Assembly (NCBI RefSeq): GCF_000325665.1
Contig: NC_019908.1
Span: 682,001 to 746,000 of the forward strand
DNA from: Brachyspira pilosicoli P43/6/78
GTDB lineage: Bacteria; Spirochaetota; Brachyspiria; Brachyspirales; Brachyspiraceae
Length of the DNA: 64,000 nt
Direction of reading: 5' to 3'
A program made the translations under genes and the position numbers. The notes beneath the pieces were generated by a model. That model was not told where the DNA came from and made no database searches. It was given only the letters and a program-made list of their open reading frames with translations. Below, piece by piece: positions 40,536-49,720 of this stretch (position 1 is the first letter of the stretch; each line of letters starts with the position of its first letter).

Positions 40536-41146
40536 AAAAAATAATTTATAAATTAATAATAGTTATATTAGGACTATTTGCTGTAATTAGCGGACTTATA
40601 ACAGCAGACAAAAAAATAGATGTAGAAACATTATATTATTTTACCTATCAAAGCAATATTTTAGTAATAGTTTATTTTATTATAGATATAGTATATTTAA
40701 TAAAAAAACAAAAAACATTTATGCCAAGATTAAAAGGCACAATAACAATGTCTATCACTGTTACATTTTTAATATATCATTTTCTGCTTAGCGGAGGCTA
40801 TGATAACAGAGCAGATATTATAAGAAGCACAATACTTCATTATATAGTGCCAATTATGACTATAGTTGATTATATTTTATTTGACAAAAAAGGAATATAT
40901 AAAAATATAGACCCTATACTATGGCTTATCATACCCCTTATTTACTTTTTGTTTATATTTATAAGAGCAAAACTCGGAAGCGAATTATCAAACGGCAGTT
41001 ATTATCCATACTTCTTTATAGATATAAACAAATACGGAATAAAAACTGTATTAAAGAATGCCCTATTTATTACTATAGCATTTACAATATTAGGATATAT
41101 TGAACTATTTATAGACAGACTTATATTAAAACTATCAAAAAAATAA
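40532..41146 (+). CDS. Pr6Pr/FAR-17a-like membrane protein
   Basis: 204 residues with about six membrane helices. The N-terminal LYYFTYQSNILVIVYFI segment with its F-T-x-Q-S-N and the mid block SILHYIVPIMTIVDYILF, here STILHYIVPIMTIVDYILF in parts (HYIVPIMTIVDY), fit the Pr6Pr membrane-protein family, whose role is unknown. Its ATG overlaps the miaA stop by four bases, so it is co-translated. It ends three bases before the convergent kdsA stop. Confidence 0.8.
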   Translation: MKKIIYKLIIVILGLFAVISGLITADKKIDVETLYYFTYQSNILVIVYFIIDIVYLIKKQKTFMPRLKGTITMSITVTFLIYHFLLSGGYDNRADIIRSTILHYIVPIMTIVDYILFDKKGIYKNIDPILWLIIPLIYFLFIFIRAKLGSELSNGSYYPYFFIDINKYGIKTVLKNALFITIAFTILGYIELFIDRLILKLSKK

Positions 41147-41149
41147 TAA

Positions 41150-41965
41150 TTACATATTTTTTACTAGTTCATTTATTTTTAATACATCTTTCCACAAATC
41201 TTCAACCTTATCAAGTTCAAATATAGTATTAGAATCTGAAAGGCTTTCTTTAGGATTAGGATGCACTTCCATAAATATACCGTCAATAGATAAAGCAACA
41301 GCCGACTTTAGTAAAGCAGGTATAAACTCCCTAGCCCCACCCGAAACACCATTAGCAGCAGAAGGCATCTGCAAAGAATGTGTAGCATCATAAACCACAG
41401 GAGCATAGTTTTTCATGATCTCCATATTCTTCATATCAACAACTAAATTACCATATCCAAACATAGTACCTCTTTCACAAAGTAAAAGCCTTTTTTCCTC
41501 TATTGCATCAGCACATTTATCTGCTATATACTTACAATCATAACCGCTTATAAACTGCCCCTTTTTTACATTAACAGCCTTTTTAGTTTCGCAAGCAGCC
41601 CTAAGCATATCAGTCTGTCTGCATAAAAAAGCAGGTATCTGAAGAAAATCAACATATTTAGCAGCAACTTCAGCCTCTGTAGGCACATGTATATCTGTAA
41701 TAGTTAAAAGTCCAAGCTCTTTTCCTATGTTTTGTAATATCTCAAGCCCCTCTTTCATTCCCAATCCTCTATAGGAAGATAATGAAGTTCTATTAGCTTT
41801 GTCATAACTTGCTTTAAATATTAATTGTATATTGAGTCTCTCTTTTATATCTTTTAATTTTTTAGCAATATTCATAGTCATCTCTTCGCTTTCTATAACG
41901 CAAGGACCTGCTATAAATATTAATTCTTTGTTTTTATTTGTAATGCCTTTATAATCAAAAGTCAT
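41150..41965 (-). CDS. kdsA: 3-deoxy-D-manno-octulosonate 8-phosphate synthase (metal-dependent type)
   Basis: Condenses PEP with arabinose-5-phosphate to give KDO-8-phosphate for lipooligosaccharide. 271 residues. AGPCVIESEE carries the Cys that marks the metal-dependent class (Asn in the E. coli class). The other likely metal ligands are present as His in YDATHSLQMP, Glu in GIFMEVHPNP and Asp in LSDSNT. ASYDKANRTS, DIHVPTEA and LQIPAFLCRQTD are typical PEP and sugar-site motifs. It stands alone on the minus strand. Together with hldD it shows KDO/heptose core synthesis. Confidence 0.95.
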   Translation of the reverse strand: MTFDYKGITNKNKELIFIAGPCVIESEEMTMNIAKKLKDIKERLNIQLIFKASYDKANRTSLSSYRGLGMKEGLEILQNIGKELGLLTITDIHVPTEAEVAAKYVDFLQIPAFLCRQTDMLRAACETKKAVNVKKGQFISGYDCKYIADKCADAIEEKRLLLCERGTMFGYGNLVVDMKNMEIMKNYAPVVYDATHSLQMPSAANGVSGGAREFIPALLKSAVALSIDGIFMEVHPNPKESLSDSNTIFELDKVEDLWKDVLKINELVKNM

Positions 41966-42284
41966 ATTTTTAAATCCTTTTTTAAATTATATATAAATAA
42001 TACATTAATAATAATTAAAGTCAATTATTAAATATATGAGTAGTAATTTTTATTATTTAGAGTTATTATATTATTAAAACTATTACTGTCAAAAATAAGT
42101 TTTTATATTTTTATTATTTTGTGGACTAGTCCCCAACCCCCTACTTCTTTTGGTGACCCAAAGAAGCAAAAGGACTGCATTTTTGATGACTAAGTATAAT
42201 CTTACACAAGAAAAAAAGTTCATAATATATTTATAAAAAACAAAAATTGGCAAACTAAAAATAATAGACAAGGACTTAAATAAC
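41966..42284. other. 319-bp intergenic region with a small hairpin
   Basis: Holds no gene that I accept. CTTCTTTTGG (42144-42153) and CCCAAAGAAG (42157-42166) form a near-perfect stem, and GGACTAGTCC (42123-42132) is a perfect 10-bp palindrome beside it. The C-rich stretch CCCCAACCCCC is unusual in this background. This may be a copy of a dispersed repeat. A minus-strand frame here overlaps murF and is rejected. Confidence 0.5.
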
Positions 42285-43631
42285 ATGGGACAAACTTCTC
42301 TAAAAGATATAATAAAAATAGCAAATGAAACTAATTCAAAATGTATCTTCAACTCTACTGATGAAAATAAAAATTTACAAATATCCACAGACAGCAGAGA
42401 AGATTTTAATGAAAACAAATTATTTTTAGCCATAAAAGGCGATAAGTTTAACGGCAATGATTTTGCTTTAGATACATACAATAAAGGATGCAGATTTTTT
42501 ATACTTTCAGAAAATATCAATATGCCAAAAGACGCTAATGTGGTTTATACTAATGATAGTGTATTATTTTTTATAAAGTTGGCCAGAGAATATAGAAGAA
42601 GATTTAATATAAAAGTAGTATCAATTACAGGAAGCTGCGGAAAAACTACTACAAAAGAATTAACAGCATTATTTTTAGGCACAAAATATAAAACACTAAA
42701 AACAGAAGGCAATTTTAATAATGAAATAGGAGTGCCAAAAACAATATTTAATTTAGATGACAGTTATGAGATGGCAGTAATAGAAGCTGGAATGAATCAT
42801 AAAAATGAACTTTTAAGAATATCTGAAGCAATAGAAGCTGATACTGTTATTATTAATAATGTTGAACCTGTGCATATTGCTTTTTTGGGTTCTTTAGAAA
42901 ATATAGCTCTTGCTAAAAGTGAGTTATTTAATAATGCAAAAGAAAATGCTATTATAAATAAAAACACAAACAAAGTAGATATATTATTAAGCGAAGCAAA
43001 AAACAAAAAAATAAAAAACATTATAGAAGCAGACATAAAAGAAATAAAAAAGATAAATGATAACAGTTTTGTTTATAAGGGCGTAACATTCAATCATAAT
43101 TTAATTGGAGATTTTAATTTACAAAATATATTAATGGCTCTAAAAGCAGCAGAACTTTATAACATAGATTTAGAAGAATGTGCAAAAGCTTTAACTAATT
43201 ATCAAAATCAAAAAAATAGAATGCAGATAATAAAAATAAATAACTGCTCTATTATAAACGATTGCTACAATTCAAACCCTACAGCATTAAAAAATATGCT
43301 TATATATTTATCTAAAAGAGAAGAAAAAAGAAAAATAGCTATTATAGGCGATATGCTTGAAACAGAAACTCAAAACTCTTCTTTTCATAAAAACATAGGA
43401 ATATTTATAAACTCATTAAAAAACATAAATGAAGTTATTACAGTCGGAGATAATTCTCAAAAAATAGATAATGAAGTTACATGCTCTAAAATGCATTTTA
43501 AAAAAGTAGAAGAGAGTATAAACACTATAATTGATATTATAAAAAATAGTAATGAAGAGACAGCAATTTTAATAAAAGCTTCACTAGGTATGCGTTTTAA
43601 TACGATAATAGAAGCAATAAATAATATATAA
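42285..43631 (+). CDS. murF: UDP-N-acetylmuramoyl-tripeptide:D-Ala-D-Ala ligase
   Basis: Adds D-Ala-D-Ala to the UDP-MurNAc-tripeptide in the cytosol. 448 residues. Mur ligase motifs: STDSREDFNENKLFLAIKG (uridine site), ITGSCGKTTTKEL P-loop, EGNFNNEIGVPKTI, EAGMNHKNEL, NNVEPVHIAFLGS and INDCYNSNPTAL. The dipeptide class is by the MurF-type sequence. The gene stands alone; murC, murD and ddl are elsewhere. Confidence 0.95.
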   Translation: MGQTSLKDIIKIANETNSKCIFNSTDENKNLQISTDSREDFNENKLFLAIKGDKFNGNDFALDTYNKGCRFFILSENINMPKDANVVYTNDSVLFFIKLAREYRRRFNIKVVSITGSCGKTTTKELTALFLGTKYKTLKTEGNFNNEIGVPKTIFNLDDSYEMAVIEAGMNHKNELLRISEAIEADTVIINNVEPVHIAFLGSLENIALAKSELFNNAKENAIINKNTNKVDILLSEAKNKKIKNIIEADIKEIKKINDNSFVYKGVTFNHNLIGDFNLQNILMALKAAELYNIDLEECAKALTNYQNQKNRMQIIKINNCSIINDCYNSNPTALKNMLIYLSKREEKRKIAIIGDMLETETQNSSFHKNIGIFINSLKNINEVITVGDNSQKIDNEVTCSKMHFKKVEESINTIIDIIKNSNEETAILIKASLGMRFNTIIEAINNI

Positions 43632-43638
43632 TATTTTA

Positions 43639-44445
43639 TTACATGCCAAACATACCAAGTATTGAAACTAATAGATAGTCTGTTATAAGTATTAACATAA
43701 AGCTATAAACCACGCTAATAGTAGTAGCTTTACCAACACCTTCAGCTCCTCCATTAGTTCTAAATCCATAGAAACAAGAAATCAAAATAACTTCAGCACC
43801 AAAAATAGTAGATTTTATTAAACTTCCAATAAAGTCCCCAAGCGAAATAACAGCAATAGCCCTATCAAAATAAATAGCAGGATCATTATTAAGTACAAAC
43901 ACAGTAACAACTGCCCCGCCAAGTACCCCTATTATATCAGCAGAAACAGTAAGCATAGGAAGAGATATAACAGCAGCCCAAAATCTAGGCACAGCAACAT
44001 ATTCTATTGGATTAGTATATAATGTCTTTAAAGCGTCCAATTGTTCACTTACCTGCATAGTACCAATCTCAGCAGTAACAGAACTTCCCACCCTACCCGC
44101 AAATATTAAAGCAAGAAGCATAGGAGATAATTCCTTAACCATAGCCTTACCAACCATAGAACCAACAAACTGTGATATACCTTTTAATACGCTGTCCAAA
44201 ACAACTGCTATCTGAAGCGACATTACCATACCAGTACAAAGTACAGTTACCGCAGCAACAATAAAAGACTCTACCCCCATTCTCACTATTTGGTCAGTTA
44301 AAAGCTTAAAAGAAAAACTAGGTCTAAAAGTGTATTTAAATATCTGTATAAGTAAAGAAGCAAACTCACCTAATGTATCAAGCAATATGATAATCTTATT
44401 TTTTATACCCTTTCTAACTTCTATCTTAACATCAAATAATTCCAT
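43639..44445 (-). CDS. mlaE: MlaE-type ABC transporter permease
   Basis: 268 residues with about six membrane helices of the MlaE/YrbE family (DUF140). Visible: FAGRVGSSVTAEIGTMQVSE, in part GRVGSSVTAEIG, YVAVPRFWAAVISLPML and KSTIFGAEVILISCFYGFRT. MlaE with MlaF and MlaD moves phospholipids between the two membranes. Neither partner is in the window, unlike in most operons. Start at 44445 is chosen since AGGA lies about nine bases before that ATG; a TTG lies 6 bp upstream. It follows dnaB by 17 bp and probably shares its transcript. Confidence 0.93.
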   Translation of the reverse strand: MELFDVKIEVRKGIKNKIIILLDTLGEFASLLIQIFKYTFRPSFSFKLLTDQIVRMGVESFIVAAVTVLCTGMVMSLQIAVVLDSVLKGISQFVGSMVGKAMVKELSPMLLALIFAGRVGSSVTAEIGTMQVSEQLDALKTLYTNPIEYVAVPRFWAAVISLPMLTVSADIIGVLGGAVVTVFVLNNDPAIYFDRAIAVISLGDFIGSLIKSTIFGAEVILISCFYGFRTNGGAEGVGKATTISVVYSFMLILITDYLLVSILGMFGM

Positions 44446-44462
44446 GGGCAAAAGTCCTTATT

Positions 44463-45860
44463 TTAATTATTATTAACATTAATATTTTCAAATCTTGTCT
44501 GGTCAGCAATAAAATTAAGAGGCAACCCTTCAAGTATAGCACCATTTCTATGTTTTGCAAGTATTACTTCAACCTGATTATTCTTCTCATCTATTACTTC
44601 TTCATCTTTGTCCTCTTTGTTCGACTTTTGTCTATGAAGAAACATAACAATATCAGCATCTTGCTCTATAGAACCAGATTCACGCAAATCAGAAAGCCTT
44701 GGTTTATCCTGTCTCTGCTCAACTGCCCTAGACAACTGTGCTAATGCTATAACAGGTACATTTAACTCTTTTGCCAATGCTTTAAGACCTCTTGATATAT
44801 CTGCAATCTCTTGTTCTCTTGTGCCGTTTCTTCTGGTATTGGCATTAGAATGAATAAGCTGTAAATAATCAACTACTATCAGTTTCAAATCTATTGGTTT
44901 TCCTGTGGTTTTGGCAATTTCGGCAAACTTGTATTTCATCTGCCTAGCTTTACCTCTTATCTCCATAATAGTTAATTGGCTTGAATCATCTATTAACAAA
45001 TTAGCCTGAGATAAACTATTAAAAGTCTGACCTAATTTAGTCCACTCTGGTCTCTCCAAATCCCCAGACCTTACACGAGACAAACTAATCCTAGCCTTAC
45101 TAGCAATAAGTCTCTCCACAAGCTGCATACTGCTCATTTCCAAAGAGAAAAAACCAATACCAAAATTCATAGATTCAATATTAGTAATAACATGTTCAAC
45201 TATATTTAAAGCAAAGCTAGTTTTACCAACAGAAGGACGAGCTGCTAATATGATTAAATCTGAAGGCTGAAAACCATGAGTAACTTTATCAAGCCCAATA
45301 AAACCAGAAGGCACACCTGTAACAGTACCTTTATGTTTTTTTCTGTTTTCTATAGTGGTTAACGCTTCATAAAGTAAATCTCTTATATGTATAAAATCAT
45401 TATCAAGCCTTCTTTGAGTAACTTCAAATATTCTTTTTTCCGCAAAATCGGCTATTTCTTTAGTTTCAGAGTCTTTAGCTTCATAGGCTGAGTTTTGTAT
45501 ATCTTGAGTGGCAGTTATTAAATCTCTTAATAAAGATTTCTCTGCTATAATTTCTGCATAATATTTGGCATTTTGATGAAAAGGACTTCCGTCTATTATC
45601 TTTGTTAAATATACTTCATCATTTTGAATTATTTTGTCGAAAAGACCATTTTCTTTGAGATATCTTAAAGTAGTTTCAGCATTAACAGCAATTCCTCTAT
45701 TATGCATTTCAAGAATGCATTCATAAAGCAGTCTATTTCTTTCGCTATAAAAATCTTTAGATACTATTTTAGAAATTGCTGCAGATATAGCCTGAGAGTT
45801 TTGAAGCATAGCTCCAAGTAGAGACTCTTCAGCCTCTATGGAGCATGGAGTATTATTCAT
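44463..45860 (-). CDS. dnaB: Replicative DNA helicase
   Basis: 465 residues. N-terminal domain (IEAEESLLGAMLQN, NAKYYAEIIAEKSLLRDLI) for primase contact, then the RecA-like helicase with Walker A ARPSVGKTSFALN, Walker B-type LKLIVVDYLQLIH, AQLSRAVEQRQDKPRLSDLRESG (in part), and DADIVMFLHRQ. It unwinds DNA at the fork as a hexamer. Its ATG shares bases with the rplI stop (TAATG), so it is translationally coupled to rplI, a common pairing. The 3' end leads to mlaE. Confidence 0.97.
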   Translation of the reverse strand: MNNTPCSIEAEESLLGAMLQNSQAISAAISKIVSKDFYSERNRLLYECILEMHNRGIAVNAETTLRYLKENGLFDKIIQNDEVYLTKIIDGSPFHQNAKYYAEIIAEKSLLRDLITATQDIQNSAYEAKDSETKEIADFAEKRIFEVTQRRLDNDFIHIRDLLYEALTTIENRKKHKGTVTGVPSGFIGLDKVTHGFQPSDLIILAARPSVGKTSFALNIVEHVITNIESMNFGIGFFSLEMSSMQLVERLIASKARISLSRVRSGDLERPEWTKLGQTFNSLSQANLLIDDSSQLTIMEIRGKARQMKYKFAEIAKTTGKPIDLKLIVVDYLQLIHSNANTRRNGTREQEIADISRGLKALAKELNVPVIALAQLSRAVEQRQDKPRLSDLRESGSIEQDADIVMFLHRQKSNKEDKDEEVIDEKNNQVEVILAKHRNGAILEGLPLNFIADQTRFENINVNNN

Positions 45861-46381
45861 TAATTATTTTCTTCTGTTGTATTAAGAGCTTCAGTATTTT
45901 CTGCGTTAGCTTCAACATTAGTAGCATTATCAACGCTATCAATATTAACAACTTTAATTTTGATATTAGCATTAACGCTATGATATAATTTTATTTCAAC
46001 ATCATATTCGCCAAGTTCTTTAATATGTTTTTCCATATGAACATCGCGTTTATTGATATCTATTTCTTTTTCTTTCAAAGCATCAACTATAGTCTGCTGG
46101 CTAACAGAACCATATAATTTACCATTATCAGCAACTTTAGCAGGTATTATAACACTTATATCAACAATTTTACCTTTAAGTATTTCTGCTTCCATTTTTC
46201 TTTTAGCTCTTTTTTTCTCTAAGCTTTTTTGCATTTGAGCTAAAGTTTTTAAATTAGCAGCATTTTTTACTACAGCTATTCCTCTTGGTATAAGGAAATT
46301 TCTTGCATAACCATTTTTTACTTTACATATATCGCCTTCATAGCCAAGTGATATAAAATCTTTCTTTAAGATAATTTCCAT
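45860..46381 (-). CDS. rplI: 50S ribosomal protein L9 with an acidic C-terminal tail
   Basis: 173 residues. The N-terminal RNA-binding domain is conserved (MEIILKKDFISLGYEGDICK; KNGYARNFLIPRGIA), followed by the long connecting helix and the C-terminal domain (NGKLYGSVSQQTIVDAL). From about residue 150 a low-complexity tail of Asn/Glu/Thr/Ala follows, absent in most L9 proteins (about 150 residues). GGGAG precedes the start. The usual upstream partners rpsF, ssb and rpsR are not here; an M23 peptidase gene precedes it instead. Confidence 0.97.
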   Translation of the reverse strand: MEIILKKDFISLGYEGDICKVKNGYARNFLIPRGIAVVKNAANLKTLAQMQKSLEKKRAKRKMEAEILKGKIVDISVIIPAKVADNGKLYGSVSQQTIVDALKEKEIDINKRDVHMEKHIKELGEYDVEIKLYHSVNANIKIKVVNIDSVDNATNVEANAENTEALNTTEENN

Positions 46382-46487
46382 TGATTTAACTCCCTATCAT
46401 TTACTATATTTTACACATTCTATAATTTTTAATTCATTAATTATAACATATTATAAATATTATATCAATACTTTACATATTATTTAA

Positions 46488-47345
46488 CTAGTGAAAATTC
46501 ACACTTCTAGTAAGCACAACACTCTTATCATCAAAGTCTGTAACCTCTGCTTTAAATATATATTTGCCGCGTTTAGGTATAAAACTTCCTCCCCTATAAT
46601 AATGAGAATCAACTCCATAAACATCTTCAAATCTATAATCTGGAGATATATAATAAACATTGTTCTGCTTAATAAAATAAGTAAAATCATAATCTCTAAG
46701 CAAATCATCATTCATATATATTTTTACTCTCTTAAGCCCCATAGGAATGCTTCCAAGCAAATCATAAGCCTTAACAAATAATTTTAGCTCATCATTATAC
46801 CTTATAGACATATTGTCTTTTATCTGTATTAATCTATTTTCTGTTCTTAAATATATACCATGTATAAGAGGAGATTGTTCAGAGCCTTTATTCATATCAA
46901 GATAAGCAAGAGGGTCTATAACAAGCCCCTTTTTCATATCTTCTATTGTAAGATGCAAATGAGCACCTCCAGAACGACCAGTGTTTCCTGTTAAAGCAAG
47001 TATATCATTTTCTGTTACCTTAGCATAATTTTTTTCTATGCTTCCATCATCTATATGATAATAATAACTTCTAATACCTTCAGAATGCTCTACTATAAGA
47101 GTATTGCCTACTCCATATACTGGTCTTGTAGGGTCTTCATCAAAATCAGAATAATGTACTATCTCGCCGTCTGCTATAGGATATATAGGCATTCTATTTC
47201 CGCCAAAATCTACCCCATTATGGAAGTGGTCTGTTCTAAACTCTCCGAATGTACTTGTTATTCTAATCTTATTTTCATCAATAGGAATCCTAGCAAAAAT
47301 TATTGACTGAATAAATAAAATAAATAATAAACTTTTTTTTATCAT
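46488..47345 (-). CDS. M23-family metallopeptidase, secreted
   Basis: 285 residues with a signal peptide (KSLLFILFIQSIIFA). The M23/LytM domain spans residues about 25-165: HFHNGVDFGG is the H-x3-D zinc motif, and SGGAHLHLTI gives the H-x-H pair, so the catalytic site is intact. Beta-rich C-terminal domain of unknown role. Such enzymes cut peptidoglycan cross-links; a role in septum or flagellar passage is inference. Its start overlaps the propeller gene by four bases. Confidence 0.9.
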   Translation of the reverse strand: MIKKSLLFILFIQSIIFARIPIDENKIRITSTFGEFRTDHFHNGVDFGGNRMPIYPIADGEIVHYSDFDEDPTRPVYGVGNTLIVEHSEGIRSYYYHIDDGSIEKNYAKVTENDILALTGNTGRSGGAHLHLTIEDMKKGLVIDPLAYLDMNKGSEQSPLIHGIYLRTENRLIQIKDNMSIRYNDELKLFVKAYDLLGSIPMGLKRVKIYMNDDLLRDYDFTYFIKQNNVYYISPDYRFEDVYGVDSHYYRGGSFIPKRGKYIFKAEVTDFDDKSVVLTRSVNFH

Positions 47346-48511
47346 AGTTTTACTCTCTTATAAGCATATATCATTTTATCGCTGACTATCATATATTCAT
47401 TATACTCTGTAGATATATCAACATAATAAACCCAAGCATCTATACTTTTCTCAAATATCACCTCTTCAAGTTTATTGTCATATATAAGCACTTCACTATT
47501 TCCAGCCTTAGAAACACTCATTATAGTGGAATTAGTTTCAGCATTAAGCTTCATATTAACAGGATTTAGCATATTATATTTTTCTATGTTTATTCTGTTA
47601 ATCTCTTTGCCGTTATTTAGAGAATATATTATAATATCTCTGTCTGCAAGCATAAAAGCACGCATAGATTTCTCACTAACATAAGAAGATACATGTTTTC
47701 TTCTGTTTAGAGTAGTATCCAAATACCATAACGATTTACCCTTAGAATCATACAAAGTTATATACTCTGGTCTAATTCCGCTAATAGATAAAGCAAAACT
47801 TCCATACTCGCTTAAAGCAACAGATTTTACTATATTTATTTCGCTAAGTATTGTAGATATGCTATAATCCATTTTACCATTTCTGTTTATATAAGCTATA
47901 TCACCGCTAGAAAAACCTGATATATAATCACCTGTATATGAAGCAAAAGCACCGTCTGTAATAATTTCTCCATATTGTATATGTTCGCTTAAAGGGTTAT
48001 TATCATAATCAAACATCTGCACTTTAGAGTTGTCGCTAGAATGATAAATACTCCTATTGGCATAAGGTGAAATCTCTGGATATACAGAAGTATTGGTACG
48101 CCATAAAATCTCTCCGCTGCTGTTGTAGCATTCTATAACATTACCATATCTCTTATACTTAATAAAATATCCATTATTCAATGAAGCTAATTCACCAGCA
48201 GATAAATTTGTAAAATATAATGTCTTTCCTTTTGAATCGAAATAATGAATTATTCCTGCAGGCTTTGAAAAGAAATTATGCTTAAAAGTACCATCTATAC
48301 TATAGTTATTATCATTAACAGGGTCTAATATAGAAGATATTTCTTTATTCCATATATTAATTATATTATATTCTTCATTAAGCCTATTAGTGCCAAATAT
48401 AAATATAAATAATAAAACTAAAATAAAAGCACTTATTAAAGTTAAATATCTAATAACAAAAGGCTCAGCATTATGTACATTTTTTACGTCTATAGTTTTA
48501 AAATCACTCAT
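47342..48511 (-). CDS. Membrane-anchored beta-propeller protein (WD/PQQ-like)
   Basis: 389 residues: short cytoplasmic N-terminus, one membrane helix (about 26-41), then repeated four-strand units with an outside orientation. Visible repeat phrases are SKGKTLYF, SSGEILWR, NGKMDYS, SKGKSLWYL and NGKEINRI, each followed by a hydrophobic strand, as in PQQ/WD-type propellers. No enzymatic residues recognised. It probably acts as a scaffold in the periplasm, between two M23 peptidases. Confidence 0.75.
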   Translation of the reverse strand: MSDFKTIDVKNVHNAEPFVIRYLTLISAFILVLLFIFIFGTNRLNEEYNIINIWNKEISSILDPVNDNNYSIDGTFKHNFFSKPAGIIHYFDSKGKTLYFTNLSAGELASLNNGYFIKYKRYGNVIECYNSSGEILWRTNTSVYPEISPYANRSIYHSSDNSKVQMFDYDNNPLSEHIQYGEIITDGAFASYTGDYISGFSSGDIAYINRNGKMDYSISTILSEINIVKSVALSEYGSFALSISGIRPEYITLYDSKGKSLWYLDTTLNRRKHVSSYVSEKSMRAFMLADRDIIIYSLNNGKEINRINIEKYNMLNPVNMKLNAETNSTIMSVSKAGNSEVLIYDNKLEEVIFEKSIDAWVYYVDISTEYNEYMIVSDKMIYAYKRVKL

Positions 48512-48517
48512 TAAAAA

Positions 48518-49696
48518 TTACTTTAACTCCGTAAGCACTTTTACATTAAATTTTGTAGGTTTATCTAGTATACTCAAAGGATCAAAAGTCATATTACCTG
48601 CTCTCATCTCCCAATGGCAATGAGGTCCTGTAGACATACCAGTAGAACCTATAAGCCCAATAATATCACCTTTTTTTACATACTGACCCTCTTTAGCTAT
48701 AAGTTTAGACATATGAAAATAACTACTGTAAACACCCTGACCATGGTCTATAACAACACAATTACCTCTTACAAATAATTCTCTTGAAACTCTCACAACT
48801 CCATTATTAGCAGCAATTATTGGTGTGCCGTTAGTGTTTGCAATATCAAAACCTTGATGGTATCTAGCATAATCTTTAGTATATCCCCTAAAAGCACCAA
48901 AACCAGAAGAGTATCTTCCTTGTGCAGGCATTATATAAACGCTGTCAGCATAATTTGTCGGAGTATAGCTTATATAAATTTTGCCGTTAAGAAGCTCTCT
49001 TTCTTCTTTAGATTTCTGCGGATTACTTATAATATTTTTCATAGTTGTTGTAACACCTTGTATTTGCTTAGGTTTTGGAGGAGGCGGTGTAAAATCCAAA
49101 TCAATATCTAAAGCTACTGTAGCTATAGTTTTATCTTTAAGCTCAACATTTGATTGAAACTGATATTTTTTATCTTGAGAGCCTACATATATTCCAAATA
49201 CACTTTTATAAACTTTCATCTTATCACTAGCATCTTTTAATTCAAAAAATTTCACTATAGGTCTTGCACTTCCCATAAGTTTTGCATTTTTTATTTTTAC
49301 ATCATCTTTGGAAGTTACATAAATAGTAGAAACTTTGCCAGCATAAAATGGATAAGGATCAACATAAACTTTTAAATCTTTATCATAGCTTTTAAAATCA
49401 TTAATAGAGTTAAATTGATTAGCTCTAGTATAGTAAACTCCATTAACTAAATTAATCTCCCCATTCTTTATAGAAAAAGATGTATTTTCTGATAGATAAT
49501 AATATTTATTTTTTATTTTTATCTCAGCAAAAGCATTTTTTGAAGTTTTAATAGTGTCTCCATCATAAACTTTATTACTAAAACTAGAAGACTTACCATC
49601 TCTTAAAACTTCTATCTTTCCAGCATACTTTAAATCATACTGAGAATAAAGCGATAAAGATAATAAAAAAACAAAAACTATTACAAATTTTTTCAT
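48518..49696 (-). CDS. M23-family metallopeptidase with FecR-like N-terminal domain
   Basis: About 392 residues. Signal peptide (FVIVFVFLLSLSLYS), an N-terminal domain (residues about 25-90, AGKIEVLRDGKSSSFSNKVY, DTIKTSKNAFAEIKIKNK) that resembles FecR-type beta domains, a linker with prolines, and the M23 domain with HQGFDIAN and the H-x-H in GPHCHWEM. Zinc ligands are complete. Two starts are possible; the ATG at 49696 is chosen. It is upstream of the propeller gene with a 6-bp gap and follows the TPR gene by 24 bp. Confidence 0.88.
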   Translation of the reverse strand: MKKFVIVFVFLLSLSLYSQYDLKYAGKIEVLRDGKSSSFSNKVYDGDTIKTSKNAFAEIKIKNKYYYLSENTSFSIKNGEINLVNGVYYTRANQFNSINDFKSYDKDLKVYVDPYPFYAGKVSTIYVTSKDDVKIKNAKLMGSARPIVKFFELKDASDKMKVYKSVFGIYVGSQDKKYQFQSNVELKDKTIATVALDIDLDFTPPPPKPKQIQGVTTTMKNIISNPQKSKEERELLNGKIYISYTPTNYADSVYIMPAQGRYSSGFGAFRGYTKDYARYHQGFDIANTNGTPIIAANNGVVRVSRELFVRGNCVVIDHGQGVYSSYFHMSKLIAKEGQYVKKGDIIGLIGSTGMSTGPHCHWEMRAGNMTFDPLSILDKPTKFNVKVLTELK

Positions 49697-49720
49697 AAAC
49701 AATAAACCTCCAAAAAAATA

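Noticed and set aside
42089-42520. 143-codon minus-strand frame before and over murF
   Set aside because: It overlaps the murF start on the other strand, has no signal or motif and crosses the repeat-like hairpin.
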